NCBI RefSeq assembly: GCF_900091315.1
Contig: NZ_FLSP01000042.1
Location: 1-64,000, forward strand
Reading direction: 5' to 3'
Source of the DNA: Streptomyces sp. DI166
GTDB taxonomy: Bacteria; Actinomycetota; Actinomycetes; Streptomycetales; Streptomycetaceae
Length of the DNA: 64,000 nucleotides
In this document: piece after piece, positions 32,688-39,691 of the stretch
Numbering within the stretch: the first letter of the stretch is position 1
Layout of the letters: each line of letters opens with the position of its first letter
The notes under the pieces: model-generated
What the model saw: the letters and a program-made list of their open reading frames with translations, nothing else
Told to the model about the DNA's origin: nothing
The model's database searches: none
Translations under genes and position numbers: made by a program

Positions 32688-32886
32688 GTCGTACAGATTT
32701 GGTGGAGATCAAGGCACCGAACCTTACTCAACCGTCAGGTTTCTGTCCGACCCTTCCCCTTGTGCGTGCATTTTCCCTGGCAGACGGGGCCGCGTCGCGG
32801 CTTTGGCCGGTTTTCCGCCCCCTCCCGCCCGGTCTGACCGTGGGGTAGCTTTCACGGCCAGCGCTGGCGTCGTACAAGGTCGTACA
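32688..32886. promoter_or_regulatory. Leader region of the acyl-CoA ligase with three GTCGTACA copies
   Basis: The octamer GTCGTACA occurs at 32688-32695, 32869-32876 and 32879-32886; the last two are spaced by exactly 10 bp, one helical turn. They lie in the 226-nt gap before the TTG start. This could be a regulator site but may be chance. No clear terminator for the LysR gene is visible here. Confidence 0.3.
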
Positions 32887-32909
32887 CACAACGGGGAGCG
32901 GGAGCGGGT

Positions 32910-34736
32910 TTGCGCGAGTTCACCAACCCTCCGTTGGCGTTGGCACCGCCGGTGGGCGGACTGGCCGACGTGGTGTTCCGGCATGCCGAGGAGGACCCGG
33001 CGCATGTGGCGCTGGGCCGCAAGGACGAGGCCGGGCAGTGGCGGGACGTGACCTCCGCGGAGTTCCGTGACGAGGTGCTGGCCCTGGCCAAGGGGCTGCT
33101 CGCGCGGGGGGTGCGGTTCGGTGACCGGGTCGCGGTGATGTCGCGTACGCGGTACGAGTGGACGCTGTTCGACTTCGCGCTGTGGACCGTCGGCGCCCAG
33201 GTGGTGCCGATCTATCCGACGTCGTCGGCCGAGCAGTGTTTCTGGATGCTGTACGACGCCGAGGTGACCGCGGCGATCGTGGAGCACGAGGACCACGCGA
33301 TGACGATCGCCACCGTCATCGACCGGCTGCCGCACCTGCGGGAGCTGTGGCAGCTCGACGCGGGCTGTGTGCAGGAGCTGTACGACGCGGGCGCGCACCT
33401 CGACGACGAGGTGGTGCACCGGCACCGGCAGGCCGTCACCCCCGATTCCGTCGCCACCGTGATCTACACGTCCGGTACCACGGGCCGTCCCAAGGGCTGT
33501 GTGATCTCGCACGGCAATCTGATGTACGAGGCGGACACGGTCATCGAGCGCTGGGAGCCGGTGTTCCACTCCAAGAAGGGTGACGAGGCGGCGACGCTGC
33601 TGTTCCTGCCGCTGGCGCATGTCTTCGGGCGGATGGTGCAGGTCGCGGCGATCCGGGGGCGGGTGCGGTTCGGGCATCAGCCGCAGATGAACGCCGCCGC
33701 GCTGCTTCCGGATCTCGCCGCGTTCCGGCCCACCTTCTTCCTGGCGGTGCCGTACATCTTCGAGAAGGTGTTCAACGCCGCGCGGCGCAAGGCCGAGAAG
33801 GAGGGCAAGGGCGGCGCGTTCGAGAAGGCCGTCGAGGTGGCCGTGAACTACGCGGACGCGATGGAGGCGAAGGCCTGGGGCATCGGGCCGGGGCCGTCGG
33901 CGGGGCTGCGGATGCAGCACCAGCTCTTCGACAAGCTCGTCTACGGCAAGATGCGCGCCGCGATGGGCGGCAGGATCCGGCACGCCATGTCCGGCGGCTC
34001 GGCGATGGACCGGCGGCTGGGGCTGTTCTTCGCGGGCGCGGGTGTGCACATCTACGAGGGGTACGGGCTGACCGAGTCCACGGCCGCCGCCACCGCCAAC
34101 CCGCCCGAGCGCACCCGCTACGGAACGGTCGGGCAGCCGATTCCGGGCGTCACGGTCCATATCGCGGACGACGGGGAGATCTGGCTGAGCGGCGGCAATG
34201 TCTTCCAGGGCTATCTGAACAACCCCAAGGCCACCGACGAGACGTTGCACGACGGGTGGCTGGCCACCGGTGACCTCGGCGCGCTGGACGAGGACGGCTA
34301 TCTCACCATCACCGGGCGCAAGAAGGAGATCCTGGTGACCTCGGGTGGCAAGAGCGTCTCGCCGGGGCTGCTGGAGGAGCGGGTGCGGGACCATCCGCTG
34401 GTCGCGCAGTGCATCGTGGTCGGCAACGACCGCCCGTACGTCGCCGCCCTGGTCACGCTGGAGCAGGAGGCCGTGGAGCACTGGCTGAGCATGCGGGGCA
34501 AGCCGATGCTGAGCCCGGCGGAGCTGGTGCGGGACCCCGATCTGGAGTCCGAGGTGCGGCGGGCGGTGGTCGCCGCCAACACGCTGGTCTCGCAGGCCGA
34601 GTCGATCCGCACCTTCCGGATCCTCGCGCAGCCGTTCACCGAGGAGCACGGGCTGCTCACGCCGTCGCTGAAGCTGAAGCGCCGGGCGATCGAGAAGGCG
34701 TACGTCAATGAGGTCGAGGCGCTGTATCAGGCGTGA
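32910..34736 (+). CDS. AMP-dependent long-chain fatty acid-CoA ligase (FadD-like)
   Basis: A 608-residue acyl-adenylate-forming enzyme starting at TTG (32910) after a purine-rich GGGAGCGGGAGCGGG stretch. Core motifs are present: the P-loop-like A3, VIYTSGTTGRPKGCVISHGNL (about residues 187-207), GYGLTESTAAATANPP (A5), and GWLATGDLGALDEDGYLTITGRKKEILVTSGGKSVSP (A7-A8 hinge). The catalytic Lys lies near the end, in LTPSLKLKRRAIEKAY. A lid region similar to FadD15-type ligases (RKAEKEGKGGAFEKAVEVA) is present. It activates fatty acids with ATP and CoA in the cytoplasm. The upstream 226-nt gap carries repeats of GTCGTACA. It is likely a single-gene unit. Confidence 0.95.
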   Translation: MREFTNPPLALAPPVGGLADVVFRHAEEDPAHVALGRKDEAGQWRDVTSAEFRDEVLALAKGLLARGVRFGDRVAVMSRTRYEWTLFDFALWTVGAQVVPIYPTSSAEQCFWMLYDAEVTAAIVEHEDHAMTIATVIDRLPHLRELWQLDAGCVQELYDAGAHLDDEVVHRHRQAVTPDSVATVIYTSGTTGRPKGCVISHGNLMYEADTVIERWEPVFHSKKGDEAATLLFLPLAHVFGRMVQVAAIRGRVRFGHQPQMNAAALLPDLAAFRPTFFLAVPYIFEKVFNAARRKAEKEGKGGAFEKAVEVAVNYADAMEAKAWGIGPGPSAGLRMQHQLFDKLVYGKMRAAMGGRIRHAMSGGSAMDRRLGLFFAGAGVHIYEGYGLTESTAAATANPPERTRYGTVGQPIPGVTVHIADDGEIWLSGGNVFQGYLNNPKATDETLHDGWLATGDLGALDEDGYLTITGRKKEILVTSGGKSVSPGLLEERVRDHPLVAQCIVVGNDRPYVAALVTLEQEAVEHWLSMRGKPMLSPAELVRDPDLESEVRRAVVAANTLVSQAESIRTFRILAQPFTEEHGLLTPSLKLKRRAIEKAYVNEVEALYQA

Positions 34737-34800
34737 GCCTCCCGGACGGAGGAGTGAGCCTCCCGGACCCCTTCCGGACTGATTCTGCGATCAGGAATGC

Positions 34801-34823
34801 ATCACGGGCCGTGATCGTTGACG
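34801..34823 (+). promoter_or_regulatory. Palindrome and -35-like element upstream of the aldo/keto reductase
   Basis: ATCACGG-G-CCGTGAT (34801-34815) is a perfect 7-bp inverted repeat. TTGACG follows at 34818-34823 and can serve as a -35 box. The GTG start is 44 nt further on. The arrangement suggests a repressor or activator site at the promoter. Confidence 0.4.
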
Positions 34824-34866
34824 ATGGGGCGTATCACCTGACGACAACCGTAAGGATCAAGAGCTC

Positions 34867-35703
34867 GTGAGCAGCAAGGTCCCCCTGATCAAGCTCAACA
34901 ACGGCGTCGAGATGCCCCAGCTGGGCTTCGGCGTCTGGCAGGTGCCGGACGACGAGGCGGAGCGGGCGGTCGGCACCGCGCTGGAGTCCGGGTACCGCAG
35001 CATCGACACAGCGGCGATCTACGGAAACGAGGAGGGCACCGGCAAGGCCATCGCCGCCTCGGGCATCCCCCGTGAGGACATCTTCGTCACCACCAAGCTC
35101 TGGAACGCGGACCAGGGGTACGACTCCACCCTGCGCGCCTTCGACGCCTCGCTGGCCAAGCTGGGCCTGGAGTACGTCGACCTCTACCTCATCCACTGGC
35201 CGCTGCCGGCCAAGGACAAGTACGTCGACAGCTACAAGGCGTTCGAGAAGCTGCTCGCCGACGGCCGGGCCAAGACGATCGGTGTGTCCAACTTCCTGCC
35301 GGAGCACCTGGAGCGGCTGATCGGCGAGACGTCGGTCGTCCCGGCGGTCAACCAGATCGAGCTCCACCCGCATCTGCAGCAGCACGCGGCCCGGGAGTTC
35401 CACGCCCGGCACGGCATCGCCACCGAGGCGTGGTCGCCGCTCGGCCAGGGCAAGGGCCTGCTGGAGGTCCCGGCGATCGTGGCGATCGCCCAGAAGCACA
35501 ACCGCACCCCGGCCCAGATCGTGCTGCGCTGGCACCTGCAGACCGGCAATGTGGTCATCCCGAAGTCCGTCACCCCGTCCCGCATCCGCGAGAACATCGA
35601 CGTCTTCGACTTCAGCCTCGACACCGAGGACCTGGCGGCGATCAGCGCGCTGAACGAGGACCGGCGGATCGGTCCGAACCCGGCGACGTTCGACGTGGTC
35701 TGA
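34867..35703 (+). CDS. Aldo/keto reductase
   Basis: A 278-residue NADPH-dependent reductase with the full tetrad: Asp47 in YRSIDTAAIYGNEEG, Tyr52, Lys77 in VTTKLWN, and His110 in DLYLIHWPLP. The cofactor region IPKSVTPSRIRENIDVFDFSL is the usual 2'-phosphate-binding segment, indicating NADPH. The GTG start at 34867 is preceded by an AAGGA stretch. It resembles the 2,5-diketo-D-gluconate reductase group (AKR5). It is cytoplasmic and likely reduces reactive aldehydes or ketones. It faces a convergent SDR gene across a strong shared hairpin. Confidence 0.95.
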   Translation: MSSKVPLIKLNNGVEMPQLGFGVWQVPDDEAERAVGTALESGYRSIDTAAIYGNEEGTGKAIAASGIPREDIFVTTKLWNADQGYDSTLRAFDASLAKLGLEYVDLYLIHWPLPAKDKYVDSYKAFEKLLADGRAKTIGVSNFLPEHLERLIGETSVVPAVNQIELHPHLQQHAAREFHARHGIATEAWSPLGQGKGLLEVPAIVAIAQKHNRTPAQIVLRWHLQTGNVVIPKSVTPSRIRENIDVFDFSLDTEDLAAISALNEDRRIGPNPATFDVV

Positions 35704-35710
35704 CCCGCGT

Positions 35711-35747
35711 CGTGCGGGCGGCTCCGTGCCGACGGGCCGCCCGCACG
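35711..35747. terminator. Bidirectional terminator between aldo/keto reductase and SDR genes
   Basis: A perfect 12-bp stem (CGTGCGGGCGGC pairing with GCCGCCCGCACG) with a 13-nt loop fills the 46-nt gap between two convergent stops. It probably stops transcription from both sides. Confidence 0.75.
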
Positions 35748-35749
35748 GG

Positions 35750-36451
35750 TCACACCGGCTGTCCGAGCGGCCGTACGACGACGGTGTTCACATCGACGCC
35801 TTCCGGCTGCCGGATCGCCCAGACGATCGAGTCGGCGACCTGGTCGGCGGTGAGCAGGTGGCCCGGGGGCAGGCTGCCGTAGCTGTCCCAGAACGGCGTC
35901 TCCGCCCGGCCCGGCGCGACGAGGGTGACGCCGATGCCCCATTCGGTCACCTGACGGCGGGTGTTCTCGGCGAGCCCGGTCACCGCCCACTTGGTGGCGC
36001 CGTAGATGTTGCCGGGCGTGTGCACGAACCCGGCGACGCTGCCGATCAGTACGATCCGGCCCCGGCTCTCCTTCAGGGCGTCGACGGAGGCGCGGATGAG
36101 CAGCGCAGGCCCGAGAACATTGGTGAGGATCATCTCCGGCCAGCCGGACGGGTCTCCCTCGGCGACCGAATCGTGGGTGGCGAAGCCCGCGTTGGCGACG
36201 ACCGTGTCGATCCGCCCGAACGCCTTCAGCGTGCTGTCCACGGCGGCCTCGATCTGACCCTGATCAGCAGCGTCCCCGACGATCGTCAACAGCCCCTCGG
36301 GTTCCCCGAGTTCCTCGGCAAACCCCTTCAGCCTGGCCTCGCCGCGGCCGGTGACGGCCACCCTGTACCCGGCGTCCAGCAACCGCCGCGCGACCGCGGC
36401 GCCGATACCACTGCCGCCGCCGGTAATGAGCGCGACCGGTGATGCCGTCAT
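35750..36451 (-). CDS. Short-chain dehydrogenase/reductase
   Basis: A 233-residue classical SDR. The cofactor loop is GGGSGIG (residues 11-17), followed by ANAG near residue 86. The active site has Ser138 in VLIGSVAG and the Tyr150-x3-Lys154 pair in IYGATKW. An acidic residue after strand 2 is absent (VTGRGEARL), so NADP is preferred. The start at 36451 lies below a MerR-type promoter dyad. The adjacent convergent aldo/keto reductase suggests a shared theme of carbonyl detoxification, although substrates are unknown. No regulator gene is adjacent. Confidence 0.93.
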   Translation of the reverse strand: MTASPVALITGGGSGIGAAVARRLLDAGYRVAVTGRGEARLKGFAEELGEPEGLLTIVGDAADQGQIEAAVDSTLKAFGRIDTVVANAGFATHDSVAEGDPSGWPEMILTNVLGPALLIRASVDALKESRGRIVLIGSVAGFVHTPGNIYGATKWAVTGLAENTRRQVTEWGIGVTLVAPGRAETPFWDSYGSLPPGHLLTADQVADSIVWAIRQPEGVDVNTVVVRPLGQPV

Positions 36452-36497
36452 GGTGACCCCCTGAGTTGTCCGGTGAACGGAAGTGAGAGTCCATCAA

Positions 36498-36520
36498 TTG
36501 GAGTGCTCTCTAAGTCAAGG
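36498..36520 (-). promoter_or_regulatory. MerR-type promoter dyad upstream of the SDR gene
   Basis: Read on the minus strand, TTGACT (-35 like) is followed immediately by the dyad TTAGAG-AGCA-CTCCAA lying in the promoter spacer, and then TTGATG further down. MerR-family activators bind such dyads inside long spacers, and AdhR/NmlR-like sites are similar. It sits 47-69 nt upstream of the SDR start. The cognate regulator is not encoded nearby. Confidence 0.5.
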
Positions 36521-36556
36521 GGTCCCGGCTTCGCAGGTGGTGCGGTACTCGGCGGA

Positions 36557-36578
36557 GGGCAGGGGCGGGGGCCTGCCC
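36557..36578 (-). terminator. Hairpin after the His-tagged-like methyltransferase gene
   Basis: The stem GGGCAGG/CCTGCCC with a GC-rich 8-nt loop lies 8 nt beyond the methyltransferase stop at 36586. It likely separates this gene from the SDR promoter. Confidence 0.55.
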
Positions 36579-36585
36579 CGCCGGA

Positions 36586-37473
36586 TCAGCCGGTGCGGAC
36601 GGCTGTGTGTACCGTTCGGGCCGCCAGGACGTACAGGTCGGGGCGCTGGTGGACGCTGGCCTCGTCGTTGGGGTCGAGGAGGCGGTCCAGGGTGGTGCGG
36701 TCCTCGGCGTCGAGGTGGTCGGCGAGCTTGTCGCGGACGCGTTCGAAGGTGTCGGCGGCTACCGCGCGGGCCCGGTCGGGGGTCGGGGCGGGGAGGTCCA
36801 GGAGGAAGGTGCGGGTGCCGGAGGGCTTGAGGCCGGCGTTGGTCATCAGGGTGCGCCAGTCCTCGGTGACCGGCACGCTGTCGGGCAGGGAGGCGCGCAT
36901 CTCGGTGAACCAGTCGGCCTGGACGGCGTCGATCCTGGCCTCCAGGCCGGGGCGGCCGATGCCGATGTCGCGCGGCAGGAAGCGGACGGGCAGGCCGCCC
37001 TCGACCAGGGCGAGGGTGCCGCCGATGCTCAGGCGCTCGGCGTAGGCGGCGATCGCCGCCTGCTGGTCGCCGATGTGATGGAGGCTGTGGCTCGCCCAGA
37101 TCAGGTCGGCGGGGTAGTCCAGGTCCGCCATCACGTCCGGGAGTTCGCCGGCCAGCGTGGCGAAGCGGTCCGCGACCCCGAGCCGCTCCGCCCTGGCGCG
37201 GGCCAGTTCGAGCAGCGGCTCGGAGCCGTCCACGGCGACGACCCGGGCCCCGGGGAAGGCTTCGGCGAGCTGGCAGGAGACGACGCCGGGGCCGCTGCCC
37301 GCGTCGACGATCAGACCCGGTTCGGTCTGCTTGCCGCCCAGCCAGGCCAGCGCGTGCTCATGGAGCGGGGTGAACAGCTCGGCCTGGGTCTGGAGGTGCT
37401 CGGCCATGTCGGCCCAGTCGATCTCCGTGTCGTTGTGCTCGTGCGCGTGCTGGTGTGCGGGTCCGTGCGCCAT
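36586..37473 (-). CDS. SAM-dependent class I methyltransferase with His-rich N-terminus
   Basis: A 295-residue Rossmann-fold methyltransferase. Motif I is LIVDAGSGPGVVSCQLAEAFPG, followed by VVAVDGSEPLLELARARAE (acidic residue for SAM ribose) and ADLIWASHSLHHIGD (motif post-II/III). The C-terminal half has LFLL-type hydrophobic strands and an Arg-rich end. The first 14 residues, MAHGPAHQHAHEHN, contain five His and could bind a metal, but no known domain is recognised there. The substrate is unknown. It appears monocistronic: a hairpin follows, and the upstream 146-nt gap holds the cellulase terminator. Confidence 0.88.
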   Translation of the reverse strand: MAHGPAHQHAHEHNDTEIDWADMAEHLQTQAELFTPLHEHALAWLGGKQTEPGLIVDAGSGPGVVSCQLAEAFPGARVVAVDGSEPLLELARARAERLGVADRFATLAGELPDVMADLDYPADLIWASHSLHHIGDQQAAIAAYAERLSIGGTLALVEGGLPVRFLPRDIGIGRPGLEARIDAVQADWFTEMRASLPDSVPVTEDWRTLMTNAGLKPSGTRTFLLDLPAPTPDRARAVAADTFERVRDKLADHLDAEDRTTLDRLLDPNDEASVHQRPDLYVLAARTVHTAVRTG

Positions 37474-37575
37474 GGTGCTCAGCCTCTCCTCCGGGTGCCG
37501 ACAGGGTGCGTCGACGCACCGGAGGGAGGCAAATGTCCTTGCCGGATCCGCAAAAGGAGCCGGACCGGCAAAGGT

Positions 37576-37608
37576 GCCGGGGCGCCCGGTGCGGCGGGGC
37601 GCCCCGGC
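37576..37608 (-). terminator. Terminator of the GH6 cellulase gene
   Basis: A perfect 12-bp stem (GCCGGGGCGCCC pairing with GGGCGCCCCGGC) with a 9-nt loop lies 12 nt beyond the GH6 stop at 37620 on the minus strand. It is a strong intrinsic hairpin of the kind common in Streptomyces, without a T-run. Confidence 0.75.
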
Positions 37609-37619
37609 GTATCAGCCGC

Positions 37620-39335
37620 CTACGACAGCGGCGGGTAGGCGTTCTGCATCAGCTCTCGGAACTGGGCGGAGAACCACTGACCGGAGATCGGCGCGTTCGG
37701 CAGGGCGCCGGAGAGGTTGTTGCCGTTGCGGGCGTTGCCCGTGTAGGTGGGGTCGCACATACGGTCGAAGCCCTTGCCCTCGTCGTTCGGGATCTCTGAG
37801 CTGGAGCCGTCGGACTCCCCCGGGGGCTTCATCCAGACGTAGGCGTCGATCCCGGCGGCCGGTGCCGCCTGCGGGCGTTCGCCGAGACCGGCTCCGGACT
37901 GGTTGCACCAGTTGCCGATGTGGATGCGCCGGTCGATACGGCCGCCTTCGATATAGGTGTCGACGCTGGTCGAGGCGCCGGGACCAGTGGGCCGGGCGGA
38001 GCCGCCCCAGCCGTTGCGGGAGGTGTCGATCAGCATGCCGATGCCGGAGTTGAAGCCGACCCGGACCAACTCCTGGCGGAAGGCCTGGGCGAAGGACAGC
38101 TCGTCGACGTAACGGTTCCAGTCGACCCACTTCGACTCGCGGACGGACTTGCCGCCCACGGTGTCGTTGATGGAGAAGTTCTCCTCCTTCAGGGCGCTGT
38201 AGTTGGCCGTGTTGGTGATGAAGCCGTGGACGTCGTCGACGGTGGCGCCCTCGGTGGTGGCGGCCTCCTTCATGATGTTGGCCGTGGGCGTGAAGTTGTC
38301 GTCCCAGCCGATCCAGCCGTGGTGGCCGGCGTCCACGTAGTTGTAGACGTTGGGGATGTCACCGAGCTTGTTGAGGGCGTAGCCCACGCCCTTCTGGTAG
38401 TTGCCGTTGGCCTTCATCACGTCGCACTCCGGTGTGGCGGTGGCCCGGCTGCCGGTGTTGGTGACGAGGTTGGGCAGTGAGTCGATCTCGACGGTGGTGA
38501 CGATACGCAGGGAGGCGTACTTCGGGTCCGAGAGGATCTCGGCGATCGGGTCGATGTACTCGCTCTTGTACCGGTCGATCTCGGTCGGGCCCAGTTCGCC
38601 GTTGGAGGCGAGGGCGGAGCAGTCACGGCCCGGCAGGTTGTAGATGACCAGCTGGATGACGAGTTCGCCGTCGCCCTTCTGGGCCAGGGCCTCGTCGAGG
38701 TGCTCGCGCAGACCCATGCGGCCACCTGCGCCGTTGATGGCGGCGGTGCGGTCCAGCCACACTCCGGTGGGCTGGTCGGCGATGCGCTCGCCGCCCGGTT
38801 CGGCGGCGGCGTTCGCGGACCACTCGGGGTTCACGTACACGTTGGCGCCGGAGTACGGATTGTCCACGCGGTCGCCCTCACCCGGTTCGCCCGGGCCGCC
38901 GGGGTCGGTGCCGCCGTCGTCGACGTTGCAGGTGACGCCGTCGAGGGTGAAGGTCGCCGGGATCGCGTTGCTGCCGCTGTAGGTGCCGTTGAAGCCGAAG
39001 CTGACCGAACCGCCGGTACCCAGGGTGCCGTTGTAGCTCTCGTTGGTCGCGGTGACCGAGCTGCCGCTCTGGTTGATCCTGGCGTTCCAGCCGTTGGTGA
39101 TCTGCTGGTTGCCGGCGTAGGACCACTTCACCGCCCAACCGCTCTTCGCGGCACCGTTGTTGGTGACGGTGACGGAGGCGGTGAAGCCGGTGCTCCACTC
39201 GTTCTGCACCCTGTAGTCGACGGTGCAGGGCACGGCGGCCGCGCCGATGTCGTCCGGCGCGGCGGCCAGCGACGTCCCGGAGGCCCCGGCGACCAGCGCC
39301 AGGGCAGCGAGCATCGCGATTCTGGTACGGCTCAT
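37620..39335 (-). CDS. Secreted GH6 cellobiohydrolase with N-terminal CBM2
   Basis: A 571-residue exocellulase. The leader MSRTRIAMLAALALVAGAS ends near ASGTSLAAA. A CBM2 (residues about 36-137, CTVDYRVQNEWSTGFTASVTV to CNV) with surface Trp residues binds crystalline cellulose. A Gly/Pro/Glu linker follows, then the GH6 domain (about 159-571). NVYNYVDAGHHGWIGWDDN is the signature holding the catalytic acid region, and GMLIDTSRNGWGG and DAYVWMKPPGESDGSS shape the tunnel, as in Thermobifida Cel6B. It should attack cellulose from the non-reducing end, complementing the divergent GH48. AAGGA precedes the start. A CebR-like box lies 154 nt upstream. Confidence 0.95.
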   Translation of the reverse strand: MSRTRIAMLAALALVAGASGTSLAAAPDDIGAAAVPCTVDYRVQNEWSTGFTASVTVTNNGAAKSGWAVKWSYAGNQQITNGWNARINQSGSSVTATNESYNGTLGTGGSVSFGFNGTYSGSNAIPATFTLDGVTCNVDDGGTDPGGPGEPGEGDRVDNPYSGANVYVNPEWSANAAAEPGGERIADQPTGVWLDRTAAINGAGGRMGLREHLDEALAQKGDGELVIQLVIYNLPGRDCSALASNGELGPTEIDRYKSEYIDPIAEILSDPKYASLRIVTTVEIDSLPNLVTNTGSRATATPECDVMKANGNYQKGVGYALNKLGDIPNVYNYVDAGHHGWIGWDDNFTPTANIMKEAATTEGATVDDVHGFITNTANYSALKEENFSINDTVGGKSVRESKWVDWNRYVDELSFAQAFRQELVRVGFNSGIGMLIDTSRNGWGGSARPTGPGASTSVDTYIEGGRIDRRIHIGNWCNQSGAGLGERPQAAPAAGIDAYVWMKPPGESDGSSSEIPNDEGKGFDRMCDPTYTGNARNGNNLSGALPNAPISGQWFSAQFRELMQNAYPPLS

Positions 39336-39488
39336 GAGTGCGGGTGTCCTTCGTGTCGATGCGGGGGTTTCGATACGGGAAGGAGTTGCCCGAGGCCGCC
39401 CGGTGACGGCTAAAAGTACTGAACGCGGGGGTGGCGCATGAGCGACTCCTGTGCTGGTCAGCGCGGCCGTTGCGGACGCGCCGACTGA

Positions 39489-39502
39489 TGGAACCGCTCC
39501 CA
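39489..39502 (+). promoter_or_regulatory. CebR-like operator, imperfect
   Basis: TGGAACCGCTCCCA matches the CebR box TGGGAGCGCTCCCA in 11 of 14 positions. It shares with the second site the extension CGCTCCCACTGGT in the same orientation. It lies 154 nt upstream of the GH6 start. Confidence 0.75.
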
Positions 39503-39631
39503 CTGGTGTCAACAAAGTTAGCGCCAAGTCACGTTCAGCAACAGGGGAGTTGCCACAGTTCTATGAAATGAACACGTCGAATCTTTTCGATTCTTCAAGC
39601 ACCTTGACCCCCAGCACCCCCTTCCCCACTA

Positions 39632-39645
39632 TGGGAGCGCTCCCA
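39632..39645 (+). promoter_or_regulatory. CebR operator, perfect palindrome
   Basis: TGGGAGCGCTCCCA is the exact consensus of the Streptomyces cellulose-utilisation repressor CebR, which is released by cello-oligosaccharides. It lies 46 nt upstream of the GH48 start. The CebR gene itself is not in the window. Confidence 0.92.
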
Positions 39646-39691
39646 CTGGTTCAAGCCTTGACATCTCCGAGCCGCAAGGAGGAACCAGCAC

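Larger units (their letters stand above)
39336..39691. promoter_or_regulatory. Divergent cellulase promoter region (GH6/GH48), 356 bp without a gene
   Basis: No coding sequence is supported here. The region carries two CebR-type operators and is notably AT-richer between 39510 and 39600 (for example CAACAAAGTTAGCG and GAAATGAACACGTCGAATC), as expected for divergent promoters. AAGGAGG at its right end serves the GH48 start. Confidence 0.8.
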
